Below are positions 13,701 through 28,700 of a DNA stretch of 64,000 nucleotides, piece after piece. Each line of letters begins with the position of its first letter. Within the stretch, counting starts at the first letter, position 1. The notes beneath the pieces are model-generated. The model was not told where the DNA came from, searched no databases, and worked only from the letters and a program-made list of their open reading frames with translations. The position numbers were made by a program, and so were the translations under genes. The DNA is taken from contig CAADRB010000002.1 in assembly GCA_900708905.1 (NCBI GenBank), forward strand, positions 1,321,841-1,385,840. The letters are read 5' to 3'. This DNA comes from Hymenolepis diminuta. Its lineage: Eukaryota; Platyhelminthes; Cestoda; Cyclophyllidea; Hymenolepididae.

Positions 13701-16700
13701 GTATTTTGCTTACCATCCTTCATTTAATCATATGCAAATTCTCTGAATTAGTAAATGTTTAAAGTCAAATCAATTTTTATTCAATTTTATTTAATTTGAA
13801 TATAAAGGAAATTAGCGTTGGCTTGTTATCATTGCGCAAAGAAGATTCTGTGGTCTTTCTGTTCAATAAATTTCGGATGCGTCATAAACCATAAAGTTCC
13901 TTTGTAAGTATCCAATAGAAAGCGGGTATGCAGATAATTAATACGGTGGCAAATGAAATACTTATTGCCCTAGAGATCGCCTTATCTCTGAAAACCAAGT
14001 AAGATATATGGTAACCCATTTTTTACAAAATTCTGTGATGTCCGACATGGTGAACTTTTGGTCTGACCCCCTTTGTTTGTTTTCCTTCAGTGTAACTTGG
14101 GCAGCATGATATGATGTGACCTAGTTGTTTCTGGAATCTTTTAAGTCTTTACATGTAGTTCTCAACACACTGAGAAGTTTAGTGCCAAAAGCCAATTAGA
14201 ATGTTAGAAAATTCGCTTTTTAACATACCTAAAATCAGAACTGACCTTAGGAAAGCTAGGTTTTTAATCTCACATGTAAAAATGCTATAAATAATTCACA
14301 TTTATTGAATGTTACCGCAGATCGTCGCCCATCTACCAATAGCATGACATGAATTCTATTAATTCATTTCAACTGAGCGTTGATTGCCAATCTATTAAAC
14401 ATTTTTGAGTTGAAATCATTTTGGCGGAAAATGTATTATTTTCAGAACAACGTAACGCCCCTCCACGTGGCAAGCAAGTGGGGAAATTCCGCTGTCGTCG
14501 AACGCTTGTTGGCTGCTGGTGCCCAAATTGAATGTTTCACTCGAGATGGTTTAACTCCACTCCATTGTGCTGCTCGCTCCGGTCACGCTCAAGTCATTCA
14601 GTTGCTGCTCAGTGCCGGTGCGAATTACTCTGCAAAGACTAGAGTAAGTTTGTAAACTCAAGTTAAATGCTATTTGGAAGGTGATGTGACACTGAAATAA
14701 GAAGCAGTGTTATTAGATGATTGAAATAAACCAGGACGCTGACGTAGCTGGGACGGCACGGAAGTGCCTGTCTTCTACTTTTATTAAGCTAAAATTAACA
14801 TTATATATCTAATTATAAATTATTAAAACAATGTCGATCACACCAAACTGGTAGTCTCGACATGAGGAGCGACTACTTGAGATCGACTTCTTCAGGTGTG
14901 TCGCTTTCGACCGAAGTTAACGTCTGTTCTTTGCAACAGACGTAATACGCGGTAAAAATTCATCATTTTTTCAGTTTTTTATTTAACCATATTCACTATA
15001 TACTTTTGGAAAGTAAAACACTTATTTTGATAAATAACGATTCATTTCTTTGGACCTACTTGAAACCTTAAAGGAGTTCGATGGAAACGAGGTCTCTTTA
15101 GGCAGATGAATCCACATTTTCGGTTTTTTAGTTAGATGAGCAGATAATTAACCTATTGTAGTGCTTCCTTTCTTGACTCTATGTAATCATTAATTTATTT
15201 CCTATTTCGTAAGGAAATGATAATGTTTTTGGATTCATTTACTATCTTATATCTTATTGATCCCGGGACAGTAAGGAATCTTTCACAGTTTTCAACTTCA
15301 GTGATGATTTTATATACATGTACTTACCTAGTCCATTTGAATGAAAACATAATCGGTTCATTTCTGTATAAATGATACAAATCGGACAGAAAGATGCAAG
15401 GCTTTTAGTATCATACTAAATATATTGACAGGTAAGTGAAGTTAGATGACAGATTTAAAAATTGGGACCTCTTTGTCGGAGAAATATGGAACTTTCTAGG
15501 TCGGTTGAGGCGTAGTTTTGAAGGTGATTGAGTGAAAGTATATTTGAATATCTACAGAAAGCAGAAGGGAAGCGTATACATAGATTGGGTGGTGGTTCCA
15601 CTTCCATCTTTTTATAATGTTTAAATATTTTAATGAAGCACTTAGGACCTATCAAACATTTATAAGAGTAAACTTTTTAATGTGATTATGAATTAGTTGA
15701 ATCCAGTACTTTGATGTCAGTAAACACGGTTAATATGAGCCTATCTCCTACAGATTTTCTCATTGGGAAGCTTCTTAGCCTACGTAAGTGGCCTAAATCA
15801 TCATTAACGATGGTGTATTTCCCACTTAAAGCTCCCAAGAGATCATTTCTCATTAGGTTTTCTAGACTCTTTGAGTAGTCGGAAGATTTTTGTAATTCAG
15901 AAAATAACAATGACGTTGTCTGGGATTTGATGTAAGTAAAGATTAAAATAGTGATCGAAAAACGCATTTTTTATATTTCAATCTTATACTTTTTAGAGTG
16001 GCTTAACTGCCCTACATATGGCCGCCCAAGGTGATCATCCAGAATGTGCAAAACTGCTGATCCTACATGGAGTCAATGTGGATGATGTTACATTTGATAA
16101 CCTGACAGCTCTTCATGTCGCCGCCCATTGCGGGAGTGTTAAAGTGGCAAAAATTCTACTCGATGCCCACAGTGATTTGGACGCTAGAGCTCGGGTAAGT
16201 TACCAACTAATCTACCTACTCATAAGTATTTCCGTCATCGTTCGAAGGTCAGTTTAGTTTATTAAAAATATCTTTAATACATCGAAATCAAGCTAAATTG
16301 AACCTTGGAAAAGAATATTATGAATTAAAATAGATACTTTCGTTTTAAATGTATGAAATTGTGTTACTGAAGAAATAAAATATTTCAATGAAATGTTTAT
16401 TTCTAAATTAACAGAGAATATCCAAATTGATGCGTCGTAAGGAAATATTTGAAGAGTTTTCAAATCATTTTCACCGTATATCTTTCCCGACCGAACCATT
16501 TAATTAATCATGCTACTGTCATAGCTAATATCATTTTAAATTTGAGATTTCGCATAATCCCATAAATTCTCAAATAATTAATATGACAATTGGAGATACA
16601 TGTAACATGCTTATCTTAACCATGCATTCACATATTCTCCGTTTATTAATTTTTAAAAGCTTTTCCTAAGAGGCTATTTCGAAAGAAGAGAAGTCGAGGA

Positions 16701-19700
16701 TTTGGAAGTCTTTTCTCATCTGCCTTTATAAATGTGGGTTGATTAATAATTGATAATTAGGTTACAAAATTATTAACTTCCTTATAAAAATACAAATTAG
16801 ATTATGCTACTATATCTTAATAAGTAACAATCGTTGAAGTCAAGTATGGAATTTATCTAAAATCAGTATATTTGGGAACGTTCAAAATTAGTTAACTTTA
16901 AATATCGCTTAGAGATAAACATCTGCCTATCATTTTTATCTTATTAAATAGTATCAAATGCCGATACATATTTCTGATTGTGATTTCTTCTTTTAGAATG
17001 GATTTACACCGCTTCATATCGCCTGTAAAAAGAATCGCATAAAAGTTGTTGAACTCTTCCTAAAGCACGGATGTCAAGTGGATATTGCGACAGAGGTAGG
17101 ACTGCAATTCTTTAAGTCTTTCAATTCTTAGTCTGGCTTAACCCCACTCCATGTGGCCTCATTTATGGGAAATACAAACATCGCGGTGATGCTTTTGAAA
17201 CATAGCGCCGATCCAAATGCCCAAACAATGCATAATGAAACCTCTCTACATTTAGCCTCCAGAGCAGGTCGCATTGAAACTGTGAAATTATTACTTCGTA
17301 ATGGTGCTATGGTAGATGCGAAATCAAGAGTATGTCTTCAGTGTTCAGCAAACTACCTACTGAAATCTATAAGTAGTTAATTATTTTTTCATTTTCGTTT
17401 TATAGGGCAACCAGACATGCTTACACGTGGCGTCACTGTTAGGAAATTGTGAATTGATCACTGTTCTCTTACAAAACGGGGCAAATGTTCAAGCTGTTAC
17501 TAAAGATGGGCACTCCGCATTGCATGTTGCTACTAAAGCCGGACATGATGAGGCTGTAAAACTCTTGTTAGAATCAGGAGCACAAAGTGATGTTATGACG
17601 AAGGTAGTTTAATAACATTCTGCATAACTTAGCCTTGCTGCTTATAACTCGCTGCTTAAGTTTTGCGTTCTCTTTTAGTCTGGATTCACACCACTGCATT
17701 TAGCTGCGAAATACTCACGCTTGAAACCTGCGGAATTGTTAATAGAGGCTGGAGCACCTTTAGATATACCAGGGAGAAACGGTCTGACTCCATTGCATTT
17801 GGCATCGCACTATGGTTCGTCGAATGTTGTTCGGGCTCTTCTTGAAAAGGGAGTAAGTTGACCTCTGTGTAGATGAGAATGTTATATGCACTTCTTCTTG
17901 ATTACGCTGTTCTGTGCCCAATTTCATTTCTTTTCATTTAAAGGCGTCTACGAAACAACAAACGAAGAATGGTTATACTCCGCTGCATGTAGCCGCTCAA
18001 AGATGTCAAGTTGACGTTGCTAGACAAATTTTGAAAGCTAAAGCCGATCCAAATGCTGAGTCTCGAAATGGTTTCACACCCCTTCATCTTGCAGCCCAGG
18101 ATGGAAGCGTTGAAATGGTCAAGTTACTTCTAGATCACAAAGCTAAGGTTAATGCTAGAGCTAAGGTATGTCGGAGTCTTCAAATAAATGTTCAGGGTGA
18201 TTAGAAAGACAAATCATTACTTTGATCTTTTATAGAATGGACTCACACCAATGCATTTAGCTGCTCAAGAAGACAGTGTCAAGGCAGCAGAAGTTCTCTA
18301 TGCTGCTGGAGCCGAGTTAGATCCAACTACAAAGGCCGGCTATACTCCATTACATACTGCTTGTCACTTTGGACAGGTGTGGCCGATTTTAAATGACTTG
18401 AATTGCTTACAAAATATAGTTAGGCAAACTGGATTAATCTTTGTGTTTTCCGTATTTCAGATAAATATGATCAAGTTCCTGATATCAAAGGGTTGTAATG
18501 TCAATGCCAGAACAGAACTTGGTTCAAGTACTCTACATTTAGCTGCTCAACAAGGTCATCCTCAAGTTATCTACACACTACTGGAGAGCGGTGCTGATCC
18601 TAACCTGAAGAATAATGTAAGTTTCATTTTCCCAATTCTTAATAACTACCTCTTCTAATAATTATTATCTGTGAATAAAGCAACATGGAGCATATTTTTA
18701 GAGGATGCTAAAAATTTTGAAATACTGGTTCACGAAATGCTTTCATATCTCCACTTTATAGTGGATTATTTGTTTGAAAGCAAACGTGGGAACCATTATT
18801 ATCACTTAGTGATCGAATCACGAAATTTGGCTTCATAAACCAGCACTTACGAAGAAGATAAGGACATTTTAGCTACACTTTCTATTTCACGGGTTTAATC
18901 AATGCCAAGTTAAGGAATAAAATAACTTAGTATCTATCATTTCGGGTAGAATTCAGTTTTCTTAGTAATATCGTGAAAAAAGGCCATATCTTTGAAGTCA
19001 TCAGCACAGGGCAGAGGAAAATTGCTAAGTTGTTACCCTTTCAAGTTTCTACCAATCTTTCCACAAATGAGATAGTGAAAAGTGATTGGGATGTTACTGA
19101 CTGAATTTAAGATAACAAAGTGAATTACTCAGGCTTTAACTAATAAACTGAAAAAGTAGCTGAGTGGAATGGAGTAAATTTAAATGCCCTCAAGTAGCTA
19201 TAATCCTCTGAGTAAAGCTAATTCCAGAGTTCTATCAAATAAATCAGATATTTCTCCCCAAAACTAGTGGTCTTCTTTGTGTCTGACATTATGCTAAAGC
19301 CATTATTGGACAATCGTAAGTGAATAAAAGGGGAAAGGAGGAAAAAATAGGATGGCGTCAGCATTAAGAAGGGACCATTTGGGTTGTGAGGAACGATAAG
19401 GCGATTAACAGGTTTTACATTCTTTATCTGTTGTAGTGTCACTGGCAGTCAGGACAGCACGGTCACTAAGTGCATAGTACTTAGAGTGACTGAACAGTCC
19501 AAAAGTTAAATCATTTGGACATACCAAAAGACAGGAAGCATGAGCAAAAGATAAATTAATATTCTACAGAGTTGAATTCAGTATGCGATGGATAATTCAC
19601 TGGGGTAAATCGGTGAGCATATAGAATTAATAGCAAACCGCGTATAAGCTACGAGATCACTACAATTAATGATTTTGTCAACACCGATTTGTCCAAACAA

Positions 19701-22700
19701 TCGTCTTTTGCTAATATATTCCTAATATTTATTTATTTTTATATAAATGGTGAAAAAAACTCGGCCCTTTTATTATTGAATCGAGTCTAAAAATACATTA
19801 CAAGTAATTACAATTGATTTGATTCTCAAAGGTTATTTTGGTTTAAACTTAAATCAGTCCCAATATCTTTTGAAATATTGAACAAACCATCTTAAATAAT
19901 TCTTTGTAATATTTAATAGTCAGTTTTAACTTCCAACAAATCCCTTAGACGCAAGCAGCTACCAATTTTTTTAAAAGCAGCAGATGGGCATCACTTTGCA
20001 GGATCTAAATGTTTTTGTTTCTGCTGAAGTAGTGACTTTCTACTGATAGAAGATTTGCCCTTCAGATATCCCAAGTGACGATTGATATCTTGTTTGTTTA
20101 TATTTAGTGCCATAGATATTTCCGACACGATTTAATCTTAACTTTTATCTGTATTTGTGATTAGACTGTCCAGTTATGCTTATAAATCAAATTTTCATTA
20201 TATATATATATATATATATATGTTGTTCTTTTACTTGCAATTGTTATCTTTACCCACAGAAATGGGGAAAATTTTTCTCAGCTTTTAATTATGGGAAACA
20301 AGTGAACGCCGTTAAAAAAAGTCAAACAAATGACATAGGGTTCCGGTTATATAAATATTTACTTATTGCTTGCTGATTGGCCGCTTCTGTCCTGCCGCTT
20401 CATTTTCGATATTTTTCCAACAGTTGATAAAGCAATATGTTCGTTGACGAGATTCACAAGTTTGCAATCTTAAAGTAGCAAAGATGTAACGGCCATAAGT
20501 TTCAAGTTACCAGAGCTCCGTAAGCTGTGTCAACCCATATTCACAATGTTTAGAGCTAAATGCTCAGTCGATTGAATTGGGAATTTAATTCATCCTACTT
20601 GAAATTTAAGTTAAAAAATAATAGTTACCATTGTATCTGAAATGTTTCAAATCAATAGTAAAAATCTCACACGTTCAAATATGTTATCATAATTATTACC
20701 ATCTTATGCAGTAATTTCAAGTCAGGTTAAACTTCTGACAAATACACTTTGTAAGCATGCTTTTTAAAACAGAGATGCCTTCTATCATCTGAAAATGTTT
20801 AGCCTTATTTGTGAAGTTTTAAACCATCTCTAAGTGTCAGCTGGTCCAGTTAGTCACTCTTGATCTAGACATGATTTCCAGTTGGGACCATATCCTCTAA
20901 TCAGGAGGAACCAAAACTCTTATAGTTAGCACAGTTGCTCATCAAATCGAAACGCCAGAATTCACTCAATGTGCGTTTTAACATTCTGTTGGGTTAAGAA
21001 CATGAAGTCACCCAGGAATCTAAGGACCAAACCCTACGACTTTGATTTCAGTATATTAGTATATTACTATATATATTAGTACATATTAAAGAACGTATAG
21101 ACTATATGAATTGGACAATGGAATGTACAGCTTTCAAGTTCTAGCAAAGAGAAGATAAATTTCTGCTAGGTTTCATAGTTATTTTTTCTGTGGTTTGGCA
21201 TTCTTTCTCAGCTTCGATTTAGGTCTAAAAATTATATTCATGGAAGCGTTTTCTCTTTATTTCGTTGGTCTTTCTTGAATTTGAAATAATACGAAAGTAC
21301 ACATCCAACAGCACCAAAAATTAGAGAAATGGTGTCATAGACAATTTCCTTACGTGGAAGTTTTTCAAATTAACAAGACTCACGAGCGCGGACAAATCGG
21401 TAGCATCTTTATTGATGTTTTATTTTAATTGCCGACCTTCATCCTTTATTAGAATATTTTACTGTTTTCCGTGTGTAGATGCTTTCATGGTTATGTACGT
21501 ACATGTGCACATAGATTTACTGTTCATCGTTGAATATGGTGTAATTTTGTTTATTCTTTTGAAATGAAGCACTCTTACTGAGATTACGTGAATTTAATAC
21601 CTGAAAAAAACTTAATCAAATTGTATAAAGTTTCCTTCAATGAATAATTCAGCCCTTTCCATTGCATTTTATTCCTTTTTTCGTGAACAATGACAAGCCT
21701 TTGTTTTCGATGTGCACACTCATCAACTTTCCTAAAATACCCCCTTCTTGCTCTAAATACTAAATATTTCTATGTCATTATGGGAAAATTGAGCTTGTTT
21801 TCTAAATAGTATTTTCAGACAGGAGTAAAATATAATAGTTTTGGGAAAAAAGTCACACTTTTTCCTTATAATATAATAAATATAGGTATTACAAAGACTT
21901 ACAGTTGCATTTTTTATTTTCGGAAAGAAGAGTCACATCAGTATTATTTACAATAACGCTAAGAAATTTTGACATTTTTCGTCGTGGGAAAGCAATATGA
22001 ACAAAAAGAACGGTAAAAAACAGTACATTTTTTAAGTAGTATAGCAAATGATTAAAGAAAGTGAAGAATTAAGCATTATATGTTGAAATATCACTGAAAT
22101 GGAATCAAATTGTGATGCCAATTGCAGTATATTGATTTGTATCCGCCAAAACTCAGCAGTATTGAAATTCACATAAAAATTGAAGCCAAGTGAAATAGAA
22201 GTCTGGAGAATTGTATAACAAAGGAACGTATTGAATGTTAAATCCCACAAGAATGCAATAACGGTATCAGCAGAAGGTATGTATTATATGGGGTGCACAC
22301 AGGGAAATTTATTAAAGGCCCTTCGCAGAGAGAAGCCGACAGATAGTGGGGCATAAAAGCAGATTGACAGACAAGGATTATATACCCAATTGGAATGCTG
22401 AATAGAAATGAAAACCACGCCTATGATTGGATGAATCAAATATAGGATAATAGGGAAATAAGAAGGAAGTTGCATATGATTGGGAATCAGATGGGGTGCA
22501 TGACATATCGATAGAGCAGAATTACGTGCATGATCTGTATAGTAAAATGATGTACGGCACACACAAATCGAATATATTGAGATTGAGTAATTGGGTCATC
22601 ACACTGACGAGATTGGGCCTAGCATGAAATCAATATGGATAAGCTTGGGATAAACGTAATTAAGTCAGCAAAAGTTTACTGACTATAAATTACTACATTA

Positions 22701-25700
22701 AAAATATAAAAAGCCAGTTCTTCTAATATTTTTTATTTATTTCGCGTACTTTTTACACCATGGGTATAGTCTGCTGTTCCATATCCATAAATATCAAGAT
22801 TTTTCCCTGATTTTAAACTAGACCTATTTCAGAATGTTCAGAGCCTATAATTTAGCCGGTTGCTCGTACAACTGCAGTCCCTTTTTATTCTAAAAACCAG
22901 ATAGCCTGTCTTAGCAGTCACTGAAAACTGAAAGAGACGAATGCATAATCATTTCTCGTGTTATATTTAGTATTTATCAAAACTTAAATCATTAAATTGT
23001 TATTTATGAAACATCAGAAATCAATGTTTAATTGGAATAAAGTAATTTCCCAGAGATTTCGTTCAAATTTTCTTATTGTTGTTGTTCTTATCCTATTGTT
23101 ATATAAAATTTGATTTGAATAAACTTCCATTAGATGTTAACCATATTTCACTTTATCAAAACGGATGAAATAAGGTTATTTTATTTCAATTAACAAATTG
23201 CATTCTGTGATGTCTGCAACTATTCATTTCCCCTTCTATTCTAAGTACATTTAAATGCATAAAAAGTTCTAGGATTCATTCTGATACTCAGTTATAGCCG
23301 AAAACTTCGCTGATTGTATATATGTTTGCATTCCCCTATGAATTAAGATGCGTTATTTCTAGCTATTTGTCTAGATCTGAAAATATCAAGACAGGTAGAC
23401 GAGATATGATGAATAATATTGATGGAGACGACTAATGCTTAAAGAATCGGTAATTTCATTTTAGTTTACAAAGACAAAGACTTTTTATAGACTTGGAGAT
23501 GTTCTATGATCAATCACAATGGAGAGGCCTGCAGTTCGATTGGTGATAGCCAGTTTAGCCCTGAGTATTCTTTAACGTTGATGAGTCCCTTGTAGGTCAG
23601 GAGAATTGGAAATTCACGGATAACCTCACTGTGTTGCGTTTCTTCAATTTTATGATCTATAACCGTTGAAATAGGAATTTTCATATTACTTTCCCTATTT
23701 GTATGCTCCCCCATTATCAACACTATGTTTCCTTCAATAGTCTGGATGGACCGCTGGCCATGTCGCACAACATCAGCACTACTTGAACATATTCGAAGTA
23801 CTTCGTCGAGTAACAACCTCCATTGAATCTTGGGAGGAGATAGAGTCTTATGACGAGCAGGTAGAACGACCGATGGATACATATGTTGACAAGAATCAAC
23901 AAAGAAAGGAGAAGTATGAATCTCAGAGAGTTACCGGAATTCCACGCTTGGAATTGGAGAAACCGGATGTAATGGGAGAGCATCCAGTTACAGATACTGA
24001 AGATGATCAAGGTATGTTGAATTAATAAGAGCATTATTTCCTCCATCTGTTAACATGAGAAAATAAATATAAATAAATATACGCCATAGAAAAGTTATGT
24101 TATCCAAATACACATATTAAAATAATACGTCAGTTCCATTGTTTAGCTCACACAATTGACTAAAACTTGATGGAGATTATGTCGCGATTCTATAAATCGA
24201 TTAACTGTTGTCAATAAGTCGTTGAGATCGGGATCTCTTGATAGCCTGGATTAATTTTTATATATCTTCTTGTTGTTTATGTAAAATCTTGATGGTATAT
24301 CTCAGCCCGTATCTGACTGACTTTCTCTGCTTATTCTTATAGCATGTTGCCTTTTCAGTGAAAATAACCATGTTTTTATTTGCAATTTACTAAAAATATT
24401 ATTATTTTAAGTATGATTTGAAGTCTCGTTTTAAGCATACTAATAATGGTCGACTATTTTGTTTAAATAGGGTAGGTCACATAAATTTGTAATATCAACC
24501 TGAAATTGTGTGCATTGGGCAATTTTACATTACCGAGTAGCGGAAATTATGTAAAACACTTTTTGGGATTTATTTTGTACATGTCACAAACCTAGACACC
24601 AATTCTCCATATTAATAGTACGTTTGATTTAAATGTGCATTTTAACCGAAAGAAGAATATTTTTCGCTTATGCTGCAATGAAATATCATCCAGGTTAGTT
24701 TTTAGATTTGCACTAATTAAATTAACTTATTTTCTGCTAATATCAATATTTTGTAAGAGTTTTTGTTTGTTTTACATACAACATTGACTCTTGGCACGAA
24801 CGCTCTCACAAACATCTATTTTATAATTCTGCAAATGAAATAATTTTTCACAAAAGGAAGTAAATTAAATTTCTTTCCAAATGATGAGGCTGATTTTTTT
24901 CTCGTATACTGTTCTGCACGAAGAAATTTTGTTAATGCTAAAAAATAAACTTATCAATGTATATGTATCAATTTTTCCGATGAACTTTTAACGTCGCTTA
25001 AACCACTCACTTCAGAGAAGGAAGATTTTTATATTGACTCGGTGTTTATGAAGAAATTAGATGGCTTTGTCGTTTCTCTATTTATGTGTGAAGAAATGAT
25101 TAGTTGTTGTGAGTCAAATTTCTTTCTATTCCAAGCTTTTCACCGTTAGTAATTGACAATATTTAATTGTTTTCAATTGTATAATTCACCATTTACTACT
25201 TCAGAATATCACGCTGAATGAAGATACAGTAGAAACTGTGATCTAAACAAATCTTCGTTGAAACATCATGTAGATAAGGCAAGTTAAAAAGAAGAGGTAT
25301 GATGGTGTATGATGGATGGAAATAAGGACCAAGAAGCAAAGAGTACTATGGGTGAGAGGGACTGGCCAACTTACCAACATGACCACAATATTTCGCTCTG
25401 AGCGACAGTCATAAAGATGATTGCATGGCTTGATTCAATTAATGGTCAAGCTTCTCCAGTGTTCAGCCGGTTGGTCCACTCTGTGTGCAGTCATCTTTGC
25501 TTACCTTTGGTCCAACAAGCTCATAAACCTACTTCCTATGTGCTTGCGGCTCAGAATGCATTTATTGTAGTTTTTTCAAAGATTCTAGGTTCTTGTCGGG
25601 ATTCTGACTGTTATAGTATCCGCCTTCTTTAGAATTCTTTTACTCGTCTAATAAATCACAGAGAAAAGAATTTTAATTTTGAACTTTGATACTTAGTGAA

Positions 25701-28700
25701 ATATTGAATCCTGGTTATTAATAGAGAAACTAGGCTCTCGTAGCCCATATTGAAATCACATCTGGAAATGGTGTTATTGTATTTTATATTATAATCTTTC
25801 CTTTGGATAGTTTTAAATATGCAGCAATAAAAACATACCCAGAGATCTTCTTTGACTTCTTTTATGATTATTTTAATGATCTATACACATTGCCGAACTT
25901 TGATGTTAAATTTCTTTTAATTCCTCTACATTTTCATCTCTAGGATTCCCTATTTTCGTTGAAATTATCGTTGCGAAATCAAAAACTCTTCGGATTTAGA
26001 TTAACTCCAACCACTAAGATTAGCGGTAACATGATTAATTATGAATTCAGAAAAAATACGTTCCCACTAGTATGAAAATCCCACAGTTCAAAATGTCATA
26101 ATTCCAAATACAATATTTAATCTCCAATGGATTCGAAAAGATGTGAATTAAATGTTCAGTTTTGCCATTAGCTTCAATTAAAAGCTGAAAAACATTTGTT
26201 AAAACCTTTTTTGAAAAGGCGCGGTCATATAGATCTGTTCAGTTAAAATTTCCAGCTGTATTGAATGTTGTGTTGTTTCCATTATCAACAATTTGTCTTC
26301 ATTCCCCCATAAAAAGGTGGTCTTATTTAATGTATTTTTATTACACATGGAAGATATGAATATCTTCTACAAGTTTTATCCATAGAAAAGCAACTGAATA
26401 AATAAAACATCAAACGAGTCCTGTAAGGCATGAAACGGGAGTGAGCATCAAGACATTAAAAAACCTACTTTGTTAGATTTTCGAAAAAATTGAGTCAACT
26501 AAGCTCTCCCGAGGCGTTTAATGCGTAGTGTTCTAATGTTCACATTTCATGAATTGAATTCCATATTCATGGATCGGATTATATCCACGTTATTTATACC
26601 TCTTTGGTCCGTAGAGTTAGCTCCTATCTCGATTAATTTATACCTCGTCACTGTCAAAAGCAGATTGATATGGCTTATGAAATGTATCTTTTCATTTTAT
26701 TTAAGTAATATTTCGTTAATTTTTTTGTTTGATTGATATTTGATCTATACGGTTTGCACCGGAACACATACTTAAAACATATTTTAAGTATGCTAATTCG
26801 ATAGTCTTTTTAATGGTTTCTAAAACCTATTCTCTTCGAACAAGTTCTCAATACCTACTAGCAATTAACAAGTGTTTTGACTCTACGATGAATATTTTAC
26901 TGCAAAATTCGAACTTATTTTAATATGTATGTTTGTACTTTCAGGTGAAGCAGAATACACAACAATCCCACCATCTCCGATGTTCTCTCGAACTACTTCA
27001 CAGCAGGCTATCGAAGAAGAGCGCATGGAAAGAGTTGAGGCCGATAGAGTGAACCAGAAGCCAGTTATGCGAAAGCAGAGGTCGAGTGATGCTTACAACC
27101 ACGGGGGAGCTAGATACTCTGATAAGCATTCAGTTGTCTCCGGTAAGTAATTATTTTCGTTAACTTTCCTCTTCTGTACCAATATCCTCACCTAAAAGTT
27201 AGCCAATCTATTGATAACACTCCTACTATCCATCCAGCTAAACAAAAATGCATGTTAGTATGATGTAATTCAGATTATTAAAATGTCGTATTTTAGGCAA
27301 GGATAAGGTCGAAAAGGTCAAGGTCATTTTTATTATTTTTTAAACTGAAAGTCATGTGTTGCATGGTGTCTAGACTGAAACATTTAGTTGCATAAAAGTT
27401 TGCCTTTTCATACAGATTTTTATTTAAAATACCAAAAATAAGCCACAAGTATTTCCTCTTAGGTTTACCCAAAATTGGTAAGTTTGCTTTTGCGTTTTCT
27501 CATGCTTGAAAATTTACAGACTGATATTAACAGAATGTGGAATGCTCATCTGAAAGTTTACCTTCTAAATTAACTATTAATTGCATATCATTTTGTTACT
27601 AACTCAGTATTGCAAGTTCCGGAATTCTTTTTTCATAAGTATAAGATCTTTATTTTGTATTATCTGGAGGACTAAATTTTTGACATGGTGCTGATTTGAC
27701 TGTGTCATTGAGATGTTTCTGTTTTATTTGCAGAATCAGGCCTCAAGGGATTATTGCCATGTTTCGGCATTTAAGTTTCGTCAACTCTTTTTTTAGAGTT
27801 TCTTTATATGAAATAGTATTGATGTTCTAGGACAATTCGTCATAGACGTCATTTTAAAAGAACCGACCGATTTAAGAAAGGCATAGCGTTTCCCTCATTA
27901 ATACGTTACGAATTTATAGAAAACTTCAACAAAGAATTTTTTAGCTCTCTCAAACTATTCGTGAGATTATTTCTTAATTTGTAATATATTTCCGTAAATT
28001 AAAGTGTTTTTGTATTACTATAGATAAAAATTCAGATGGCGAAATAAAAAAATTTCTTATAGATCAAATTTATTGACATAATCTTAAACAAGTTATGGCG
28101 ATTATGTTGACGAGCAGTGAAATATCTTCAGAAATCCCATAGGTTAATGTATGTGCACAATTGGTGCTGATTGTTCTTCCTTTTGTTTATGATCATTTCC
28201 CTTGGCATTTCTATTGTGCGGAGTGTATAAACTATTATTTCGCCTGACTTCTCTAAAGAGATGAAGCTAAGACGATTAGAAAATATATCCTAGTTCTGAA
28301 ATACCCTTGGGATTACTAGTTACGTTCACTAATGGCCGACAGATATATTTCAAAAGGATTTCATCATTCAGAGAGATATTCTCCATCCACCGACATGAAT
28401 CTATGTAACCACAATTGAATAGTAAACCCGATTTATTTCCGATTAACTGCAACTATTCTATTAAAATATCATAAAAATAACCTTTAATTCAAATACTGTC
28501 TTAATAAATTCACTTGATTAATTGAATCTCTTCAGAACCTCTCTTCAGTAATTTCAAGCAATACATTAAAGCCAATTAAATTGCGTTTAAATTTATTTTT
28601 GATTATGACTTTTCCATGTACGATCGATGTTTGATCGTTCAAATCTTTGGTTAGCTATTTCCCTTATTCGGCAAAACTTACTATTAATGGCTAACTTAAT

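Noticed and set aside
20448..20478. Short ATG ORF ([11 protein letters not shown]) downstream of an ATTGG
   Set aside because: Only one CCAAT-like box and no usable donor in the right phase.
22284..22562. 92-codon minus-strand open frame in a purine-rich patch
   Set aside because: The open frame follows from the skewed composition; no recognisable motif.
22759..22812. ATG in strong Kozak context opening [10 protein letters not shown], resembling an acylation signal and a third alternative first exon
   Set aside because: There is no GT donor before the stop and no CCAAT cluster upstream, so it cannot join the ankyrin frame.
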